Positions 44,190 to 53,403 of a stretch of 64,000 bases of DNA are shown here, piece after piece (within the stretch, counting starts at the first letter, position 1; every line of letters starts with the position of its first letter). The position numbers and the translations under genes are program-made. Under the pieces are notes generated by a model. That model was not told the origin of the DNA and searched no databases. It worked only from the letters and a program-made list of their open reading frames with translations. Source of the DNA: Janthinobacterium sp. LM6 (lineage in GTDB: Bacteria; Pseudomonadota; Gammaproteobacteria; Burkholderiales; Burkholderiaceae_D); NCBI RefSeq assembly GCF_002002885.1, contig NZ_CP019510.1, positions 4,960,001 to 5,024,000 on the forward strand, read 5' to 3'.

Positions 44190-44865
44190 GATGGTTTCCT
44201 CTGGCAATGATGGCATCGGCATCCTGTACCGCGGCGATGAACGCGCGGACTCGGGATACGTCCTTGATGCCCTTGGACGCTTCGACACCACTGCTGATGT
44301 CGACGGCGTAAGGGCGCACGCGCACCACTGCGTCAGTCGCGTTTTGTACGCTCAAGCCACCACTTAAAACGACCCGAGGCGCGAGTTCTTTTGGAATGAG
44401 GGACCAATCAAATACCTTTCCTGCACCACCGTAGGCATCCACATAGGTATCGAGCAAGAGACTCGAAAACAAGGGACTGGCGGCGCGATAGCGCTGTTCG
44501 TATTCTAGCAAATCTTCAAAGGAGGTGTCGGGTTTGACGCGGAACACCTGCGTAAACGGCGTATTCACGGCGCCAGCGAGCGCGGCGCTGTGTTCGGGCG
44601 TCTCGTCGCCATGAAATTGCAGGAGAGACAATGGCGCCACGGCCTTTGTCGCCTGCACTTCTTCCAGCGTGGCATTGACGAACAGGCCCACCGTCGTCAC
44701 GTAGGGCGGCATGGCGGCGATCAGGCTGGCCGCCTGCCCGGGCGTGACATAGCGGGGGCTTTTCGGATAAAACACAAAGCCGATGGCGTCGGCACCGGCC
44801 GCCACGACGGCCTGGATGTCTTCGGCGCGGGTCAGGCCGCAGATCTTGATGCGTGTGCGAGGCAT
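44182..44865 (-). CDS. trpF: Phosphoribosylanthranilate isomerase
   Basis: A 227-aa TIM-barrel enzyme for the third step of tryptophan synthesis. The catalytic Cys is in [13 protein letters not shown], the Asp in [19 protein letters not shown], and [15 protein letters not shown] is the phosphate-binding end. AAGGA lies before the ATG at 44865. The stop overlaps the trpB start (ATGAATGA), so the two are translationally coupled. It follows truA by 22 bp. Confidence 0.95.
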   Translation of the reverse strand: MPRTRIKICGLTRAEDIQAVVAAGADAIGFVFYPKSPRYVTPGQAASLIAAMPPYVTTVGLFVNATLEEVQATKAVAPLSLLQFHGDETPEHSAALAGAVNTPFTQVFRVKPDTSFEDLLEYEQRYRAASPLFSSLLLDTYVDAYGGAGKVFDWSLIPKELAPRVVLSGGLSVQNATDAVVRVRPYAVDISSGVEASKGIKDVSRVRAFIAAVQDADAIIARGNHHE

Positions 44866-44887
44866 GGCTATCCTTTGTTGATGCAGA

Positions 44888-45718
44888 TCAAAACCAGGGC
44901 AAAGCGCTGCTGCTGTCTTGCGGCAAGGCCCATTTCGGATCGTAATCGATCTGCGCCAGATACAAGCCGTCCGGCATGAACGTGGGCGCAGCCGCATGAC
45001 GGTCCTTGCTTTCAAGCAAGTGCCCGAGCCAGTCCGGTTTTTCGCGTCCCGTGCCGATGTAGACGAGCGAACCGACCAGGTTGCGCACCATATGATGCAG
45101 GAAGGCATTGGCTGTAATCGTAAAAATCACGCAATCGCCGCGCCGCTCGATGCGGATGTCATGCATCAGCTTGACAGGCGACTTGGCCTGGCATTGCGCG
45201 GCACGGAAGGCCGTGAAATCGTGCCAGCCCAGCAGCGGTTGCACGGCTTGCCGCATCAGTTCCACGTCCAGCGGACGGAAAAAGAAACCGGCACGCCCTT
45301 CCACCAGCGGCGAACGGGTAGCGTTGTTATACAACACATAATGATAGGTGCGCGCGCGCGCGCTGAAACGGGCGTGGAAGAAGTCATTGACCGTCGGATC
45401 GCCTTCAAGTTCCTTGGCCCAGCGCACGGCGATGGATTTCGGCAGGAAGGCATTGACGCCGCGCACCCACGAGTGCACGTCGCGGTTCAATTCCGTATCG
45501 AAATGCACAACTTGCTCGAGCGCATGCACGCCCGTGTCCGTGCGGCCGGCGCAGGTGGTGGCCAGGCGCACGCGGGCAAACTGTTCCAGCGCGTTTTCCA
45601 GCTGGTCCTGCACCGTTTGCCCGTCTTCCTGCTTCTGGTATCCGTGCCAGGCCGTGCCGTCGTACTGCAGGCCGAGGACGATACGCTTGAATGGCGTTGC
45701 TGTCGTAATATTTTGCAT
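44888..45718 (-). CDS. truA: tRNA pseudouridine synthase A
   Basis: A 276-aa enzyme that makes pseudouridine at tRNA positions 38-40. The catalytic Asp is in CAGRTDTGVHALEQVVHFD. YHYVLYNN and FLHHMVRNLVGSLVYIGTG are conserved. The start at 45718 gives the family-like core soon after (FKRIVLGLQYDGTAWHGYQ). An in-frame extension of 39 codons runs back into fimV. truA between fimV and trpF is conserved in betaproteobacteria and pseudomonads. Confidence 0.95.
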   Translation of the reverse strand: MQNITTATPFKRIVLGLQYDGTAWHGYQKQEDGQTVQDQLENALEQFARVRLATTCAGRTDTGVHALEQVVHFDTELNRDVHSWVRGVNAFLPKSIAVRWAKELEGDPTVNDFFHARFSARARTYHYVLYNNATRSPLVEGRAGFFFRPLDVELMRQAVQPLLGWHDFTAFRAAQCQAKSPVKLMHDIRIERRGDCVIFTITANAFLHHMVRNLVGSLVYIGTGREKPDWLGHLLESKDRHAAAPTFMPDGLYLAQIDYDPKWALPQDSSSALPWF

Positions 45719-45764
45719 CGAAGCATTATACCGGCGCAGCAGCCTGCCGCGCCGGCGGGTATTG

Positions 45765-48359
45765 CTAACTGAGCAGTGCGCGCATGGTATTGGCTTTCTT
45801 GACCTGCTCTTCGCTGCCGCCCTTGATGACCTCATCGATCAGCTCGCGCGCGCCTTCCTTGTCGCCGATTTCCTGGTAAGCGATCGCCAGGTCCAGCTTG
45901 GTATCCATTTCCATGTGGATGGCCGACAGCGGATCGTCCACGCCCACGCTGGCCGTCTTGCCATCGTTGAGGTCCAGGTCGATGCCGGACAGGTCGAATT
46001 CCTGCGCCGGCGGTATGGCTTCCGGCAAGGTGGCGGGCGTTTGCGCGTCGTCAAACAGGCTGTCGATCGACGGTTCGGCCGCCGCGACGGGCACGGCAGC
46101 CGGCGCCACGGGTTCGTCAAGGTCGAAATGGGCCAGGTCGACATCCTTCAACGGATCAGGCAACGGCGCCAGGCCGGCGCCCACGCCGTTCACGGGACCG
46201 GCTGGCGGCTCCAGGTCCAGGCCGAAATCCATGCTGGCGTCATACTGCGCATCTTGCGCGGCAGAAACAGGCTTGCTGTCCGGCCCCGGCATGACGATCG
46301 GGTCGCTGGTGGAAACGGGCTCGAAATCGAGGCTGTCGAGGTCGAAATCGAGCGGATCACGCGCATCGCGGGCCGCCACGGAAGACACCGGTTCGGCCGG
46401 CGCCAGGTCGGCCAGCGGCGCAGGACTAGACAAATCGTCAGGCAAGTCCATGCTCTGGCCATGCAAGTCGTCGCCGGCAGCCTTGCTCAGGCTGACGACG
46501 GCGTCGTCTTCCGTATCGCCATACAGGGGATTGGCGGGATCTAGCGCCAGGCCCAGCGCGGCCGCCTGCGGCCACTCTTCGCCCTGGCCACGCGTCAGGC
46601 TGTACAGCTCGCTGGCCTGGTCTTCGAACGCGCGCACGTCGTTGCGGGCCGAATAGATTTCCAGCAACTTCAAGCGGGCCGCATGGCGTTCCGGATGGAT
46701 GCGCAAGGCTTCCTTGAGGATATCTTCCGCCTGGCCATCGCGCCCGTAAGCGATATACACGTCCGCTTCGGCGACGGGGTCCGTTTCATTCGCGTCGAGC
46801 ATGCTGGCGCCCGCTGCGGCGGCCACGCCGGCAGCGGCGGCGCCCGTGCCGAACAGGTGGTTGCTCGCTTCGGATTGCTGATCTTCCGGCGCCAGGCCGG
46901 CCGGCGGCGCCACTGGCGCTTCCGGCTCGAACACGGGGGCGATATCTTCGGCGGGCGGCGGCGTCTCCTTGCGGCGGCGCGCGATCACCAGCGCGGCCAC
47001 GGCGGCCAGCAGCGCGGCCAGGCCGATGCCGATGGCGCCCAGATGGTCGCTGATCTTGTCGGCGAAGGTCGGCTCCAGCGGCGATGGCTTTTTCACCAGC
47101 GGCACCGGTTTCGCCTTCGGCACGGGCGGCTGGGCTTCGGCAGGTGCGCTGGCCACGGCGCTGGCCGATGCGCTTGCCGCTGCGCTGGCAGCGGCTTCGG
47201 CCGGCTTGGCGGGCGCCGGGGCGCTCTTGTCGGCCATGGCCTTGCTCTTGACCGCCATCAACTTTTCCAGGTCGCTGACGTTCTTTTCCAGTTCCTTGAC
47301 GCGGGCGGCCGCTTCATCGACCTGCTTCGCCTTGGCGATCTTGTCTTCCTCGCTGGCGACGGCGCTCTTGCCTGCCGACTTGGCCGCCGGCTCCGCTTTC
47401 GACAGTTTCAGCTTGTCTTGCGACTCGCTCACGGCCGTCGGTTTTTCCTGCACCTTGGTCGCGCCGATCTTGCCGGCCGTGCTTTGCGCCGCCTGCGCGG
47501 CCTTGGCCGGCTTGCTTTGCGACACCTGGCCTGCCAGCTTGTTGCGGTAGGCGTCGAAATCGATGGCGTGCGCCGTCACGATGCCCTTCGCTTCAGCCGC
47601 GCCGGTGGCGCGCACGGCGTCCGCACCCGGCACGGCCAGGATGCGTCCGGCCTGCATGCGGTTCATGTTCTCGCCCTTGAAGGCATCGGGATTGGCGCGG
47701 TACAGGGCGACGAGCATCATGTCGAGCGACACGCCCGAAGGCTTCAGTTCGCTGGCGATGCGGCTCAGGGTGTCGCCCGCCTTGACCTTGTATTCGCCAG
47801 CCGCCTTTTTCGACGCCGGCGGCGCAGCATCGGCCGCGGCGGCAGCGGCAGCCGGCTTGGCCTTGCCAGGCTCGACTGGCGCCGTCACCTGCGCGCCGCG
47901 CGTCTGGCGCGCTTCGGGCGTGTCGAGCACGAACGCATATTCGCGCACCTGGCGGCCGCTCTTGCTGCTCAGCTCCAGCAGCAGGTCGACCATGGGTTCG
48001 GCCACCGGTTGCGCCGAGCTGATGCGGATGAAGGACTTGCCGTTGCGGTTTTCCACGGCAAACGTCAAGGCGTTCAGGGCGGGATTGAATTCCACGTTGG
48101 CCTGGCGGTAGGCGTCCGGCGGCGCCAGCTTGGCCAGCAGGCTCGAAGCCTCGCCTGGCTTGACGGCCGATAATTCGACCTCGGCGCGCAGCGGCTGGCC
48201 GGCGGCGGACAGCACCGTGATCTTGCCCAGCTCGGCTGCGGATACCGCCGGTGACAATAACACCGCACAGGCGACAGCGCTGCTGAGTGTTTTAATGGCA
48301 AGGGAGGCGACCCGGGGACGAGTGTGTACAGGCATAGTTGGCGGCATCTTAGTTGACAT
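45765..48359 (-). CDS. fimV: FimV-family peptidoglycan-binding polar hub protein
   Basis: An 864-aa inner-membrane protein. A signal peptide (ending near VSAAELG) and a conserved FimV N-terminal region come first. A LysM domain follows (YKVKAGDTLSRIASELKPSGVSLDMMLVALYRANPDAF), then a Lys/Ala-rich coiled coil. One transmembrane helix is near residue 445 (LGAIGIGLAALLAAVAALVIA). The cytoplasmic acidic region ends in the FimV C-terminal motif (DTKLDLAIAYQEIGDKEGARELIDEVI). FimV proteins organise cell poles and support type IV pili. Its position upstream of truA is conserved. The ATG at 48359 lacks a clear Shine-Dalgarno. Confidence 0.9.
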   Translation of the reverse strand: MSTKMPPTMPVHTRPRVASLAIKTLSSAVACAVLLSPAVSAAELGKITVLSAAGQPLRAEVELSAVKPGEASSLLAKLAPPDAYRQANVEFNPALNALTFAVENRNGKSFIRISSAQPVAEPMVDLLLELSSKSGRQVREYAFVLDTPEARQTRGAQVTAPVEPGKAKPAAAAAAADAAPPASKKAAGEYKVKAGDTLSRIASELKPSGVSLDMMLVALYRANPDAFKGENMNRMQAGRILAVPGADAVRATGAAEAKGIVTAHAIDFDAYRNKLAGQVSQSKPAKAAQAAQSTAGKIGATKVQEKPTAVSESQDKLKLSKAEPAAKSAGKSAVASEEDKIAKAKQVDEAAARVKELEKNVSDLEKLMAVKSKAMADKSAPAPAKPAEAAASAAASASASAVASAPAEAQPPVPKAKPVPLVKKPSPLEPTFADKISDHLGAIGIGLAALLAAVAALVIARRRKETPPPAEDIAPVFEPEAPVAPPAGLAPEDQQSEASNHLFGTGAAAAGVAAAAGASMLDANETDPVAEADVYIAYGRDGQAEDILKEALRIHPERHAARLKLLEIYSARNDVRAFEDQASELYSLTRGQGEEWPQAAALGLALDPANPLYGDTEDDAVVSLSKAAGDDLHGQSMDLPDDLSSPAPLADLAPAEPVSSVAARDARDPLDFDLDSLDFEPVSTSDPIVMPGPDSKPVSAAQDAQYDASMDFGLDLEPPAGPVNGVGAGLAPLPDPLKDVDLAHFDLDEPVAPAAVPVAAAEPSIDSLFDDAQTPATLPEAIPPAQEFDLSGIDLDLNDGKTASVGVDDPLSAIHMEMDTKLDLAIAYQEIGDKEGARELIDEVIKGGSEEQVKKANTMRALLS

Positions 48360-48452
48360 GGGAAAACTGTTACTTTTCCAGAGGTATCAACATATCATCA
48401 TGCCCAGAGCTATGCAAGCTCCGCATGGTTGAGCCTTGACGGGCTCAGGACG

Positions 48453-48482
48453 AAAAAAAAGCCGGGAAAACAGCCCCGGCTT
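48453..48482 (-). terminator. Terminator of the asd transcript
   Basis: On the minus strand AGCCGGG and CCCGGCT enclose an 8-base loop and are followed by eight T residues, 37 bp after the asd stop. Confidence 0.85.
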
Positions 48483-48518
48483 GATCTGGATCAGCAATTG
48501 ATTGCTGATTTATTGCTG

Positions 48519-49646
48519 TTACGCGTCCAACAAAATACGCAGCATGCGGCGCAGCGGCTCGGCCGCGCCCCACAGCAACTGGTCGCCCACGGTGAACGCG
48601 GACAGGTATTCGCCGCCCATGCTCATCTTGCGCACGCGGCCGACGGGAATCGTCAGGCTGCCCGTGACGGCGGCCGGCGACAGGTCGCGCACGGACGCTT
48701 CGCGCGTGTTCGGCACGAATTTCACCCATTGATTGTTGCTGGCGATGATGTCGTTGATTTCATCGAGCGGCACGTCTTTCTTCAGCTTGATGGTCAAGGC
48801 TTGCGAATGGCAGCGCATGGCGCCGATGCGCACGCACAGCCCGTCGACCGGGATTTCCTTCGTGCCGAAGTCCACGCCGCGGCCGAGGATCTTGTTGGTT
48901 TCCGCGCCCGCCTTCCACTCTTCCTTCGACTGGCCGTTGCCCAGGTCCTTGTCGATCCACGGGATCAGGTTGCCGGCCAGCGGCGCGCCGAATTGCTTGA
49001 TCTCATCCGGGGAGTAGCCGTGCTGGGTGGCCAGCACCTGGCGGTCGATTTCCAGGATGGCGGAAGCGGGGTTGTCCAGCAGCGCCTTGACGGAACCGTT
49101 GATGGTGCCGAATTGCGTCAGCAGTTCGCGCATGTGCTGCGCGCCGCCGCCCGAGGCTGCCTGGTAGGTCATCGACGTCATCCAGTCGATCAGGTCATGC
49201 TGGAACAGGCCGCCCAGGCCCATCATCATGCACGACACGGTGCAATTGCCGCCGATGTAGTTCTTGACGCCCTTGCCCAGCGCATCCTTGATGACGTGCA
49301 GGTTGACGGGGTCGAGCACGATGACGGCGTCTTTTTCCATGCGCAGGGTCGAGGCCGCATCGATCCAGTAACCGTTCCAGCCGGCTGCGCGCAGCTGCGG
49401 GAAGACGGCGCTCGTGTAGTCGCCGCCCTGGCAGGAAATGATGATGTCGCACTTGGACAGTTCGGCGATATTGTTGGCATCCTTGAGGATGGTTTCATTC
49501 TTCGCCATGGCCGGCGCGGCGCCGCCCGTGTTCGACGTCGTGAAAAACACCGGTTCGATGTGGGCGAAATCGCCCTCTTCCTGCATGCGCTGCATCAGGA
49601 CCGAACCGACCATACCGCGCCAACCTACCAAGCCAACTAATTTCAT
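48519..49646 (-). CDS. asd: Aspartate-semialdehyde dehydrogenase
   Basis: A 375-aa NADPH-dependent enzyme on the route to lysine, methionine, threonine and diaminopimelate. The nucleotide motif is [17 protein letters not shown], and the catalytic Cys is in [15 protein letters not shown]. It belongs to the gammaproteobacterial-type Asd of about 370 aa. I use the ATG at 49646, which has GAGG seven bases upstream. The ATG two codons earlier overlaps that signal. It follows leuB on the same strand and ends in a terminator. Confidence 0.95.
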   Translation of the reverse strand: MKLVGLVGWRGMVGSVLMQRMQEEGDFAHIEPVFFTTSNTGGAAPAMAKNETILKDANNIAELSKCDIIISCQGGDYTSAVFPQLRAAGWNGYWIDAASTLRMEKDAVIVLDPVNLHVIKDALGKGVKNYIGGNCTVSCMMMGLGGLFQHDLIDWMTSMTYQAASGGGAQHMRELLTQFGTINGSVKALLDNPASAILEIDRQVLATQHGYSPDEIKQFGAPLAGNLIPWIDKDLGNGQSKEEWKAGAETNKILGRGVDFGTKEIPVDGLCVRIGAMRCHSQALTIKLKKDVPLDEINDIIASNNQWVKFVPNTREASVRDLSPAAVTGSLTIPVGRVRKMSMGGEYLSAFTVGDQLLWGAAEPLRRMLRILLDA

Positions 49647-49691
49647 TACCATTCCTCAAGATGAGACGGCGACTGCCGTCATTAGACTATT

Positions 49692-50762
49692 TTATCCCAG
49701 TGCTTTTACAACTGCATCACCCATGGCCTCGGTACCGACCAAAGTCGTGCCCGCTTCGTGGATATCGGCCGTGCGCAAGCCCTGCGCCAGCACCTGCTTG
49801 ACGGCTGCCTCGATGCGGTTTGCCTGCTCTTCGCGGTTCAGCGAATAGCGCAGCATCATGGCCGCCGACAAGATCGTCGCCAGCGGATTGGCGATGCCCT
49901 TGCCCGCGATATCGGGCGCCGAACCGTGCGACGGCTCGTACAAGCCCTTGTTGTTGGCGTCCAGCGAAGCGGACGGCAGCATGCCGATCGAGCCTGTCAG
50001 CATGGCGGCCGCGTCCGACAAGATGTCGCCGAACATGTTGCCGGTCACCATGACGTCGAATTTCTTCGGCGCCCGCACCAGCTGCATGGCTGCGTTATCG
50101 ACATACATATGATCGAGCGCAACATCCGGGTATTCCTTGTGCACGTCGATGACGATGTCTTTCCAGAACTGGAAGGTTTCCAGCACGTTCGCCTTGTCCA
50201 CGCTGGTGAGGCGCTTGTCGCGCTTTTGCGCGGCCTGGAAAGCCACATGGGCGATGCGGCGGATTTCGCCTTCCGCATAGCGCATGGTGTCGAAGCCTTC
50301 GCGCTGGCCCTTGAACGGACCGTCCGGGCACTCGCGCACGCCGCGCGGCTGGCCGAAATAAATGTCGCCGGTCAATTCGCGGATGATCAAAATGTCCAGG
50401 CCGGACACCACTTCCGGCTTCAGGGTCGAGGCGCCCGCCAGTTCCGGATACAAAATGGCCGGACGCAGGTTGGCGAACAGGCCCAGGTTCTTGCGCAAGC
50501 CCAGAATCGCCTGCTCCGGGCGGAACTGGCGCTCCAGATTGTCGTACTGGTAGTCGCCCACGGCGCCGAACAGCACGGCATCGGCCGCTTTCGCCAGGGC
50601 AAGGGTGCCTTCCGGCAAGGGGTGGCCATGGGCCGCATAGCCGGCGCCGCCCACGGGCGCCGTTTCCAGCTCGAACGATTCGCCCAGCACATTCAAGACC
50701 TTGACGGCTTGCGCGACGATTTCAGGACCGATACCGTCGCCGGGTAAGATTGCAATTTTCAT
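49692..50762 (-). CDS. leuB: 3-isopropylmalate dehydrogenase
   Basis: A 356-aa enzyme for the third step of leucine synthesis. [38 protein letters not shown] (as [15 protein letters not shown]) and [18 protein letters not shown] are signature motifs. It lies 11 bp after leuD on the same strand, in the order leuC, entericidin, leuD, leuB, asd. Confidence 0.97.
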   Translation of the reverse strand: MKIAILPGDGIGPEIVAQAVKVLNVLGESFELETAPVGGAGYAAHGHPLPEGTLALAKAADAVLFGAVGDYQYDNLERQFRPEQAILGLRKNLGLFANLRPAILYPELAGASTLKPEVVSGLDILIIRELTGDIYFGQPRGVRECPDGPFKGQREGFDTMRYAEGEIRRIAHVAFQAAQKRDKRLTSVDKANVLETFQFWKDIVIDVHKEYPDVALDHMYVDNAAMQLVRAPKKFDVMVTGNMFGDILSDAAAMLTGSIGMLPSASLDANNKGLYEPSHGSAPDIAGKGIANPLATILSAAMMLRYSLNREEQANRIEAAVKQVLAQGLRTADIHEAGTTLVGTEAMGDAVVKALG

Positions 50763-50773
50763 ATTTTTATCGA

Positions 50774-51421
50774 TTAGATGACGTTGGCGAGCCAGGGTTG
50801 GCTATGCAGGTGGCGTTCTTCGAAGGCGCGGATATCGTCCGCGTGGCGCAGGGTCAGGCCGATATCGTCGAGGCCATTCATCAGGCAATATTTGCGGAAG
50901 GCGTCGATCTCGAACGGGTACGACACGGAACCGTTGCTGGTGCGCACGCATTGCTGCTCCAGGTCCACCACCAGCTTGAAGCCGGGGAAGGCCTTGACTT
51001 CATTGAACAGGTGCTCGACCTGGCTTTCCGACAGCACGATGGGCAGCAAGCCGTTCTTGTAGCAATTATTGAAGAAGATGTCGGCAAACGAGGGCGCGAT
51101 GATGGCGCGGAAGCCATATTGATCGAGCGCCCACGGCGCGTGTTCGCGCGAGGAGCCGCAGCCGAAATTCTTGCGTGTGAGCAAGATCGATGCACCCTGG
51201 TAGCGCGGTTCGTTGAGCACGAACTCCGGGTTCAGCGGACGGCGGCTGTTGTCCTGGCCCGGTTCGCCATGGTCGAGGTAGCGCCATTCGTCGAACAGGT
51301 TGGGGCCGAAGCCGCTGCGGTGGATCGATTTCAGGAATTGCTTCGGGATAATCGCGTCGGTGTCGACGTTGGCGCGGTCCAGCGGGGCGACCAGGCCTTC
51401 GTAAATCGTAAATTTATCCAT
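50774..51421 (-). CDS. leuD: 3-isopropylmalate dehydratase small subunit
   Basis: A 215-aa swivelling domain subunit of isopropylmalate isomerase. [17 protein letters not shown] and [15 protein letters not shown] are characteristic. It pairs with LeuC, encoded just upstream but separated from it by a small lipoprotein gene. Confidence 0.97.
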   Translation of the reverse strand: MDKFTIYEGLVAPLDRANVDTDAIIPKQFLKSIHRSGFGPNLFDEWRYLDHGEPGQDNSRRPLNPEFVLNEPRYQGASILLTRKNFGCGSSREHAPWALDQYGFRAIIAPSFADIFFNNCYKNGLLPIVLSESQVEHLFNEVKAFPGFKLVVDLEQQCVRTSNGSVSYPFEIDAFRKYCLMNGLDDIGLTLRHADDIRAFEERHLHSQPWLANVI

Positions 51422-51472
51422 GCTGTTTCTACTCGGTAAGACGCGCGGCGCAGGGCGCCGGCACGTCGCGGT

Positions 51473-51595
51473 TTATTTTCCGCCGGCGCCAGTGACAACC
51501 TGGCCGACTTTCTGCACATCGCGGCCGATGCCGGAAACGGTGTTGCAGCCAGACAAGATGACGGTGGCGATGAGGAGGGCGAAGAGTTTTTTCAT
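51473..51595 (-). CDS. Entericidin-type small lipoprotein between leuC and leuD
   Basis: A 40-aa ORF below the usual gene-calling size: MKKLFALLIATVILSGC, then NTVSGIGRDVQKVGQVVTG. The lipobox LSGC places the lipidated Cys at residue 17. The G-x-D-V-x-x-x-G pattern is that of the entericidin A/B (EcnAB) family of small membrane lipoproteins. In enterobacteria these are a toxin/antidote-like pair, but only one copy is present here and no toxicity can be inferred. It shares the leu transcript, which is unexpected for a lipoprotein of envelope function. There is no strong Shine-Dalgarno. Confidence 0.85.
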   Translation of the reverse strand: MKKLFALLIATVILSGCNTVSGIGRDVQKVGQVVTGAGGK

Positions 51596-51660
51596 GATGA
51601 GTTCGTATGCGTATGTTTGAGAAAGCCGGAAGCGTCAGTGTAACCCAGCGGCTTAAAGCT

Positions 51661-51687
51661 GGGGTCAGACCCGACGGGTCTGACCCC
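51661..51687. repeat. 27-bp perfect palindrome, diverged copy 3 (leuC-entericidin gap)
   Basis: Left arm GGGGTCAGACCCG, central A, right arm CGGGTCTGACCCC. It has the same 13-1-13 layout as copies 1 and 2. It differs from them at two positions in the left arm, and both are matched by compensating changes in the right arm. Confidence 0.8.
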
Positions 51688-51721
51688 TGATTTCCGCTGC
51701 GTTGCCACGCAGATTTTCAGC

Positions 51722-53125
51722 TTATCGCAATCCCCGCACGTCGACAAAGTGGCCGGCGATACCCGCCGCGGCCGCCATCGCGGGCGACACCAGGTGCGTG
51801 CGTCCGCCCTGCCCTTGCCGGCCTTCGAAGTTGCGGTTCGACGTGGACGCACAGCGTTCGCCCGGTTCCAGACGGTCCGCATTCATGGCCAGGCACATGG
51901 AACAGCCCGGTTCGCGCCACTCGAAGCCGGCATCCTTGAAGATGCGGTCGAGTCCCTCGCGCTCCGCCTGGTCTTTCACCAGGCCGGAACCGGGCACCAC
52001 CAGCGCCAGCGAGACGTTCGAGGCGCGGTACTTGCCGCGCACCACGGCGGCGGCGGCGCGCAGATCCTCGATGCGCGAATTGGTGCAGGAACCGATGAAG
52101 ACCTTGTCGATGCGGATGTCTTCGATGGCGGTATTGGGCTTGAGGTTCATGTAGACCAGCGCCTTTTCCATCGCATCGCGCTTGACGCTGTCCTTTTCCA
52201 GGTCAGGATCGGGCACGCGGCCATCGACGCCGATCACCATCTCGGGCGACGTGCCCCAGGTCACTTGCGGCACGATGTCTTGCGCGTTCAGGGTGACGAC
52301 GAGGTCGAAGCGGGCGCCCGGATCCGAATGCAGGGTGCGCCAGTAGGCCACGGCGCGCTCCCAGTGCGGGCCGGCCGGCGAAAACGGGCGGCCCTTGACG
52401 TAATTGATGGTGGTGTCGTCCACGCCGATGATGCCGGCGCGCGCGCCCGCCTCGATGGCCATGTTGCACACCGTCATGCGGCCTTCCATCGACAGGGCGC
52501 GGATGGCCGAGCCGCCGAACTCGATACAGTAGCCCGTGCCGCCGGCCGTGCCGATCTTGCCGATGATGGCCAGCACGATATCCTTCGCCGTCACGCCCGC
52601 CGGCAGAGCGCCGTCGACCTGCACCAGCATGGATTTCGATTTCTTTTGCAGCAAGGTTTGCGTGGCCAGCACGTGTTCCACTTCGGACGTGCCGATGCCG
52701 TGCGCCAGCGCGCCGAACGCGCCATGCGTGGACGTGTGCGAATCGCCGCAGACGACCGTCATGCCGGGCAGGGTCGCGCCCTGTTCGGGGCCGATCACAT
52801 GCACGATACCCTGACGCTTGTCGTTCATATTGAAGTAGGTCAAGCCATAGTGCCGGGCGTTCTTGTCCAGGGTTTCCACCTGCAGGCGCGAGACCGGATC
52901 GGCAATGCCGTCGATCCTGCTGGTGGTGGGCACGTTATGGTCGGCCACGGCCAGGTTGGCGGAAATGCGCCACGGCTGGCGGCCCGCCACGCTGAGGCCA
53001 TCGAAGGCTTGCGGGCTGGTGACTTCGTGCAGCAGGTGCCGGTCGATGTACAGAATTGTCGTGCCATCATCTTCGGCCCGAACAACGTGGGATTCCCAAA
53101 GTTTGTCGTAAAGCGTCTTCATCAT
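51722..53125 (-). CDS. leuC: 3-isopropylmalate dehydratase large subunit
   Basis: A 467-aa aconitase-family enzyme with a [4Fe-4S] cluster. [12 protein letters not shown] is the typical start. [49 protein letters not shown] and GCSMCLAMN (the last two with cluster cysteines) are present. Two adjacent ATGs (53125, 53122) are possible. It is the first gene of the leu-asd block, behind a gap of about 280 bp. Confidence 0.97.
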   Translation of the reverse strand: MMKTLYDKLWESHVVRAEDDGTTILYIDRHLLHEVTSPQAFDGLSVAGRQPWRISANLAVADHNVPTTSRIDGIADPVSRLQVETLDKNARHYGLTYFNMNDKRQGIVHVIGPEQGATLPGMTVVCGDSHTSTHGAFGALAHGIGTSEVEHVLATQTLLQKKSKSMLVQVDGALPAGVTAKDIVLAIIGKIGTAGGTGYCIEFGGSAIRALSMEGRMTVCNMAIEAGARAGIIGVDDTTINYVKGRPFSPAGPHWERAVAYWRTLHSDPGARFDLVVTLNAQDIVPQVTWGTSPEMVIGVDGRVPDPDLEKDSVKRDAMEKALVYMNLKPNTAIEDIRIDKVFIGSCTNSRIEDLRAAAAVVRGKYRASNVSLALVVPGSGLVKDQAEREGLDRIFKDAGFEWREPGCSMCLAMNADRLEPGERCASTSNRNFEGRQGQGGRTHLVSPAMAAAAGIAGHFVDVRGLR

Positions 53126-53403
53126 GATTTATGCGGCGTTGCCACAGCCTGTTTAAGTGATCTGTCGTACTGATCGAAGGGATCGGCAATGATTATGCCA
53201 TATATTGTGCAATGCAGAAGCAAAAGCCGCCCCAGCGTGGGATGGGCGATACAAAATTCGGCCTGCCTTGCTGATATGGTTAAAAAATTGCTGATACGAA
53301 AATCCGCCAAAATGCCGGCGGGGCGAATAAAAATCGAAAAAAGCCGAAAAAAAAGCCCGCTGCAGAGGTCTGCAGCGGGCTGGGTGTGAACTGGCCTGTG
53401 TTA
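53126..53403. other. Intergenic region: leuC leader plus cheA terminator
   Basis: Apart from the cheA terminator at its right end I see only the presumed leuC promoter region (less GC-rich, about 53190-53350). I looked for a leucine-rich leader peptide of the attenuation type and found no convincing run of Leu codons. Confidence 0.4.
53350..53381 (-). terminator. Terminator of the cheZ-cheA transcript
   Basis: On the minus strand a 13-bp perfect stem AGCCCGCTGCAGA / TCTGCAGCGGGCT with a 2-base loop is followed by eight T residues, 23 bp after the cheA stop. Confidence 0.93.

Noticed and set aside
53126..53350. Leucine attenuator before leuC
   Set aside because: No short ORF with consecutive Leu codons and no competing hairpins were found. 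The only strong hairpin belongs to the cheA end.
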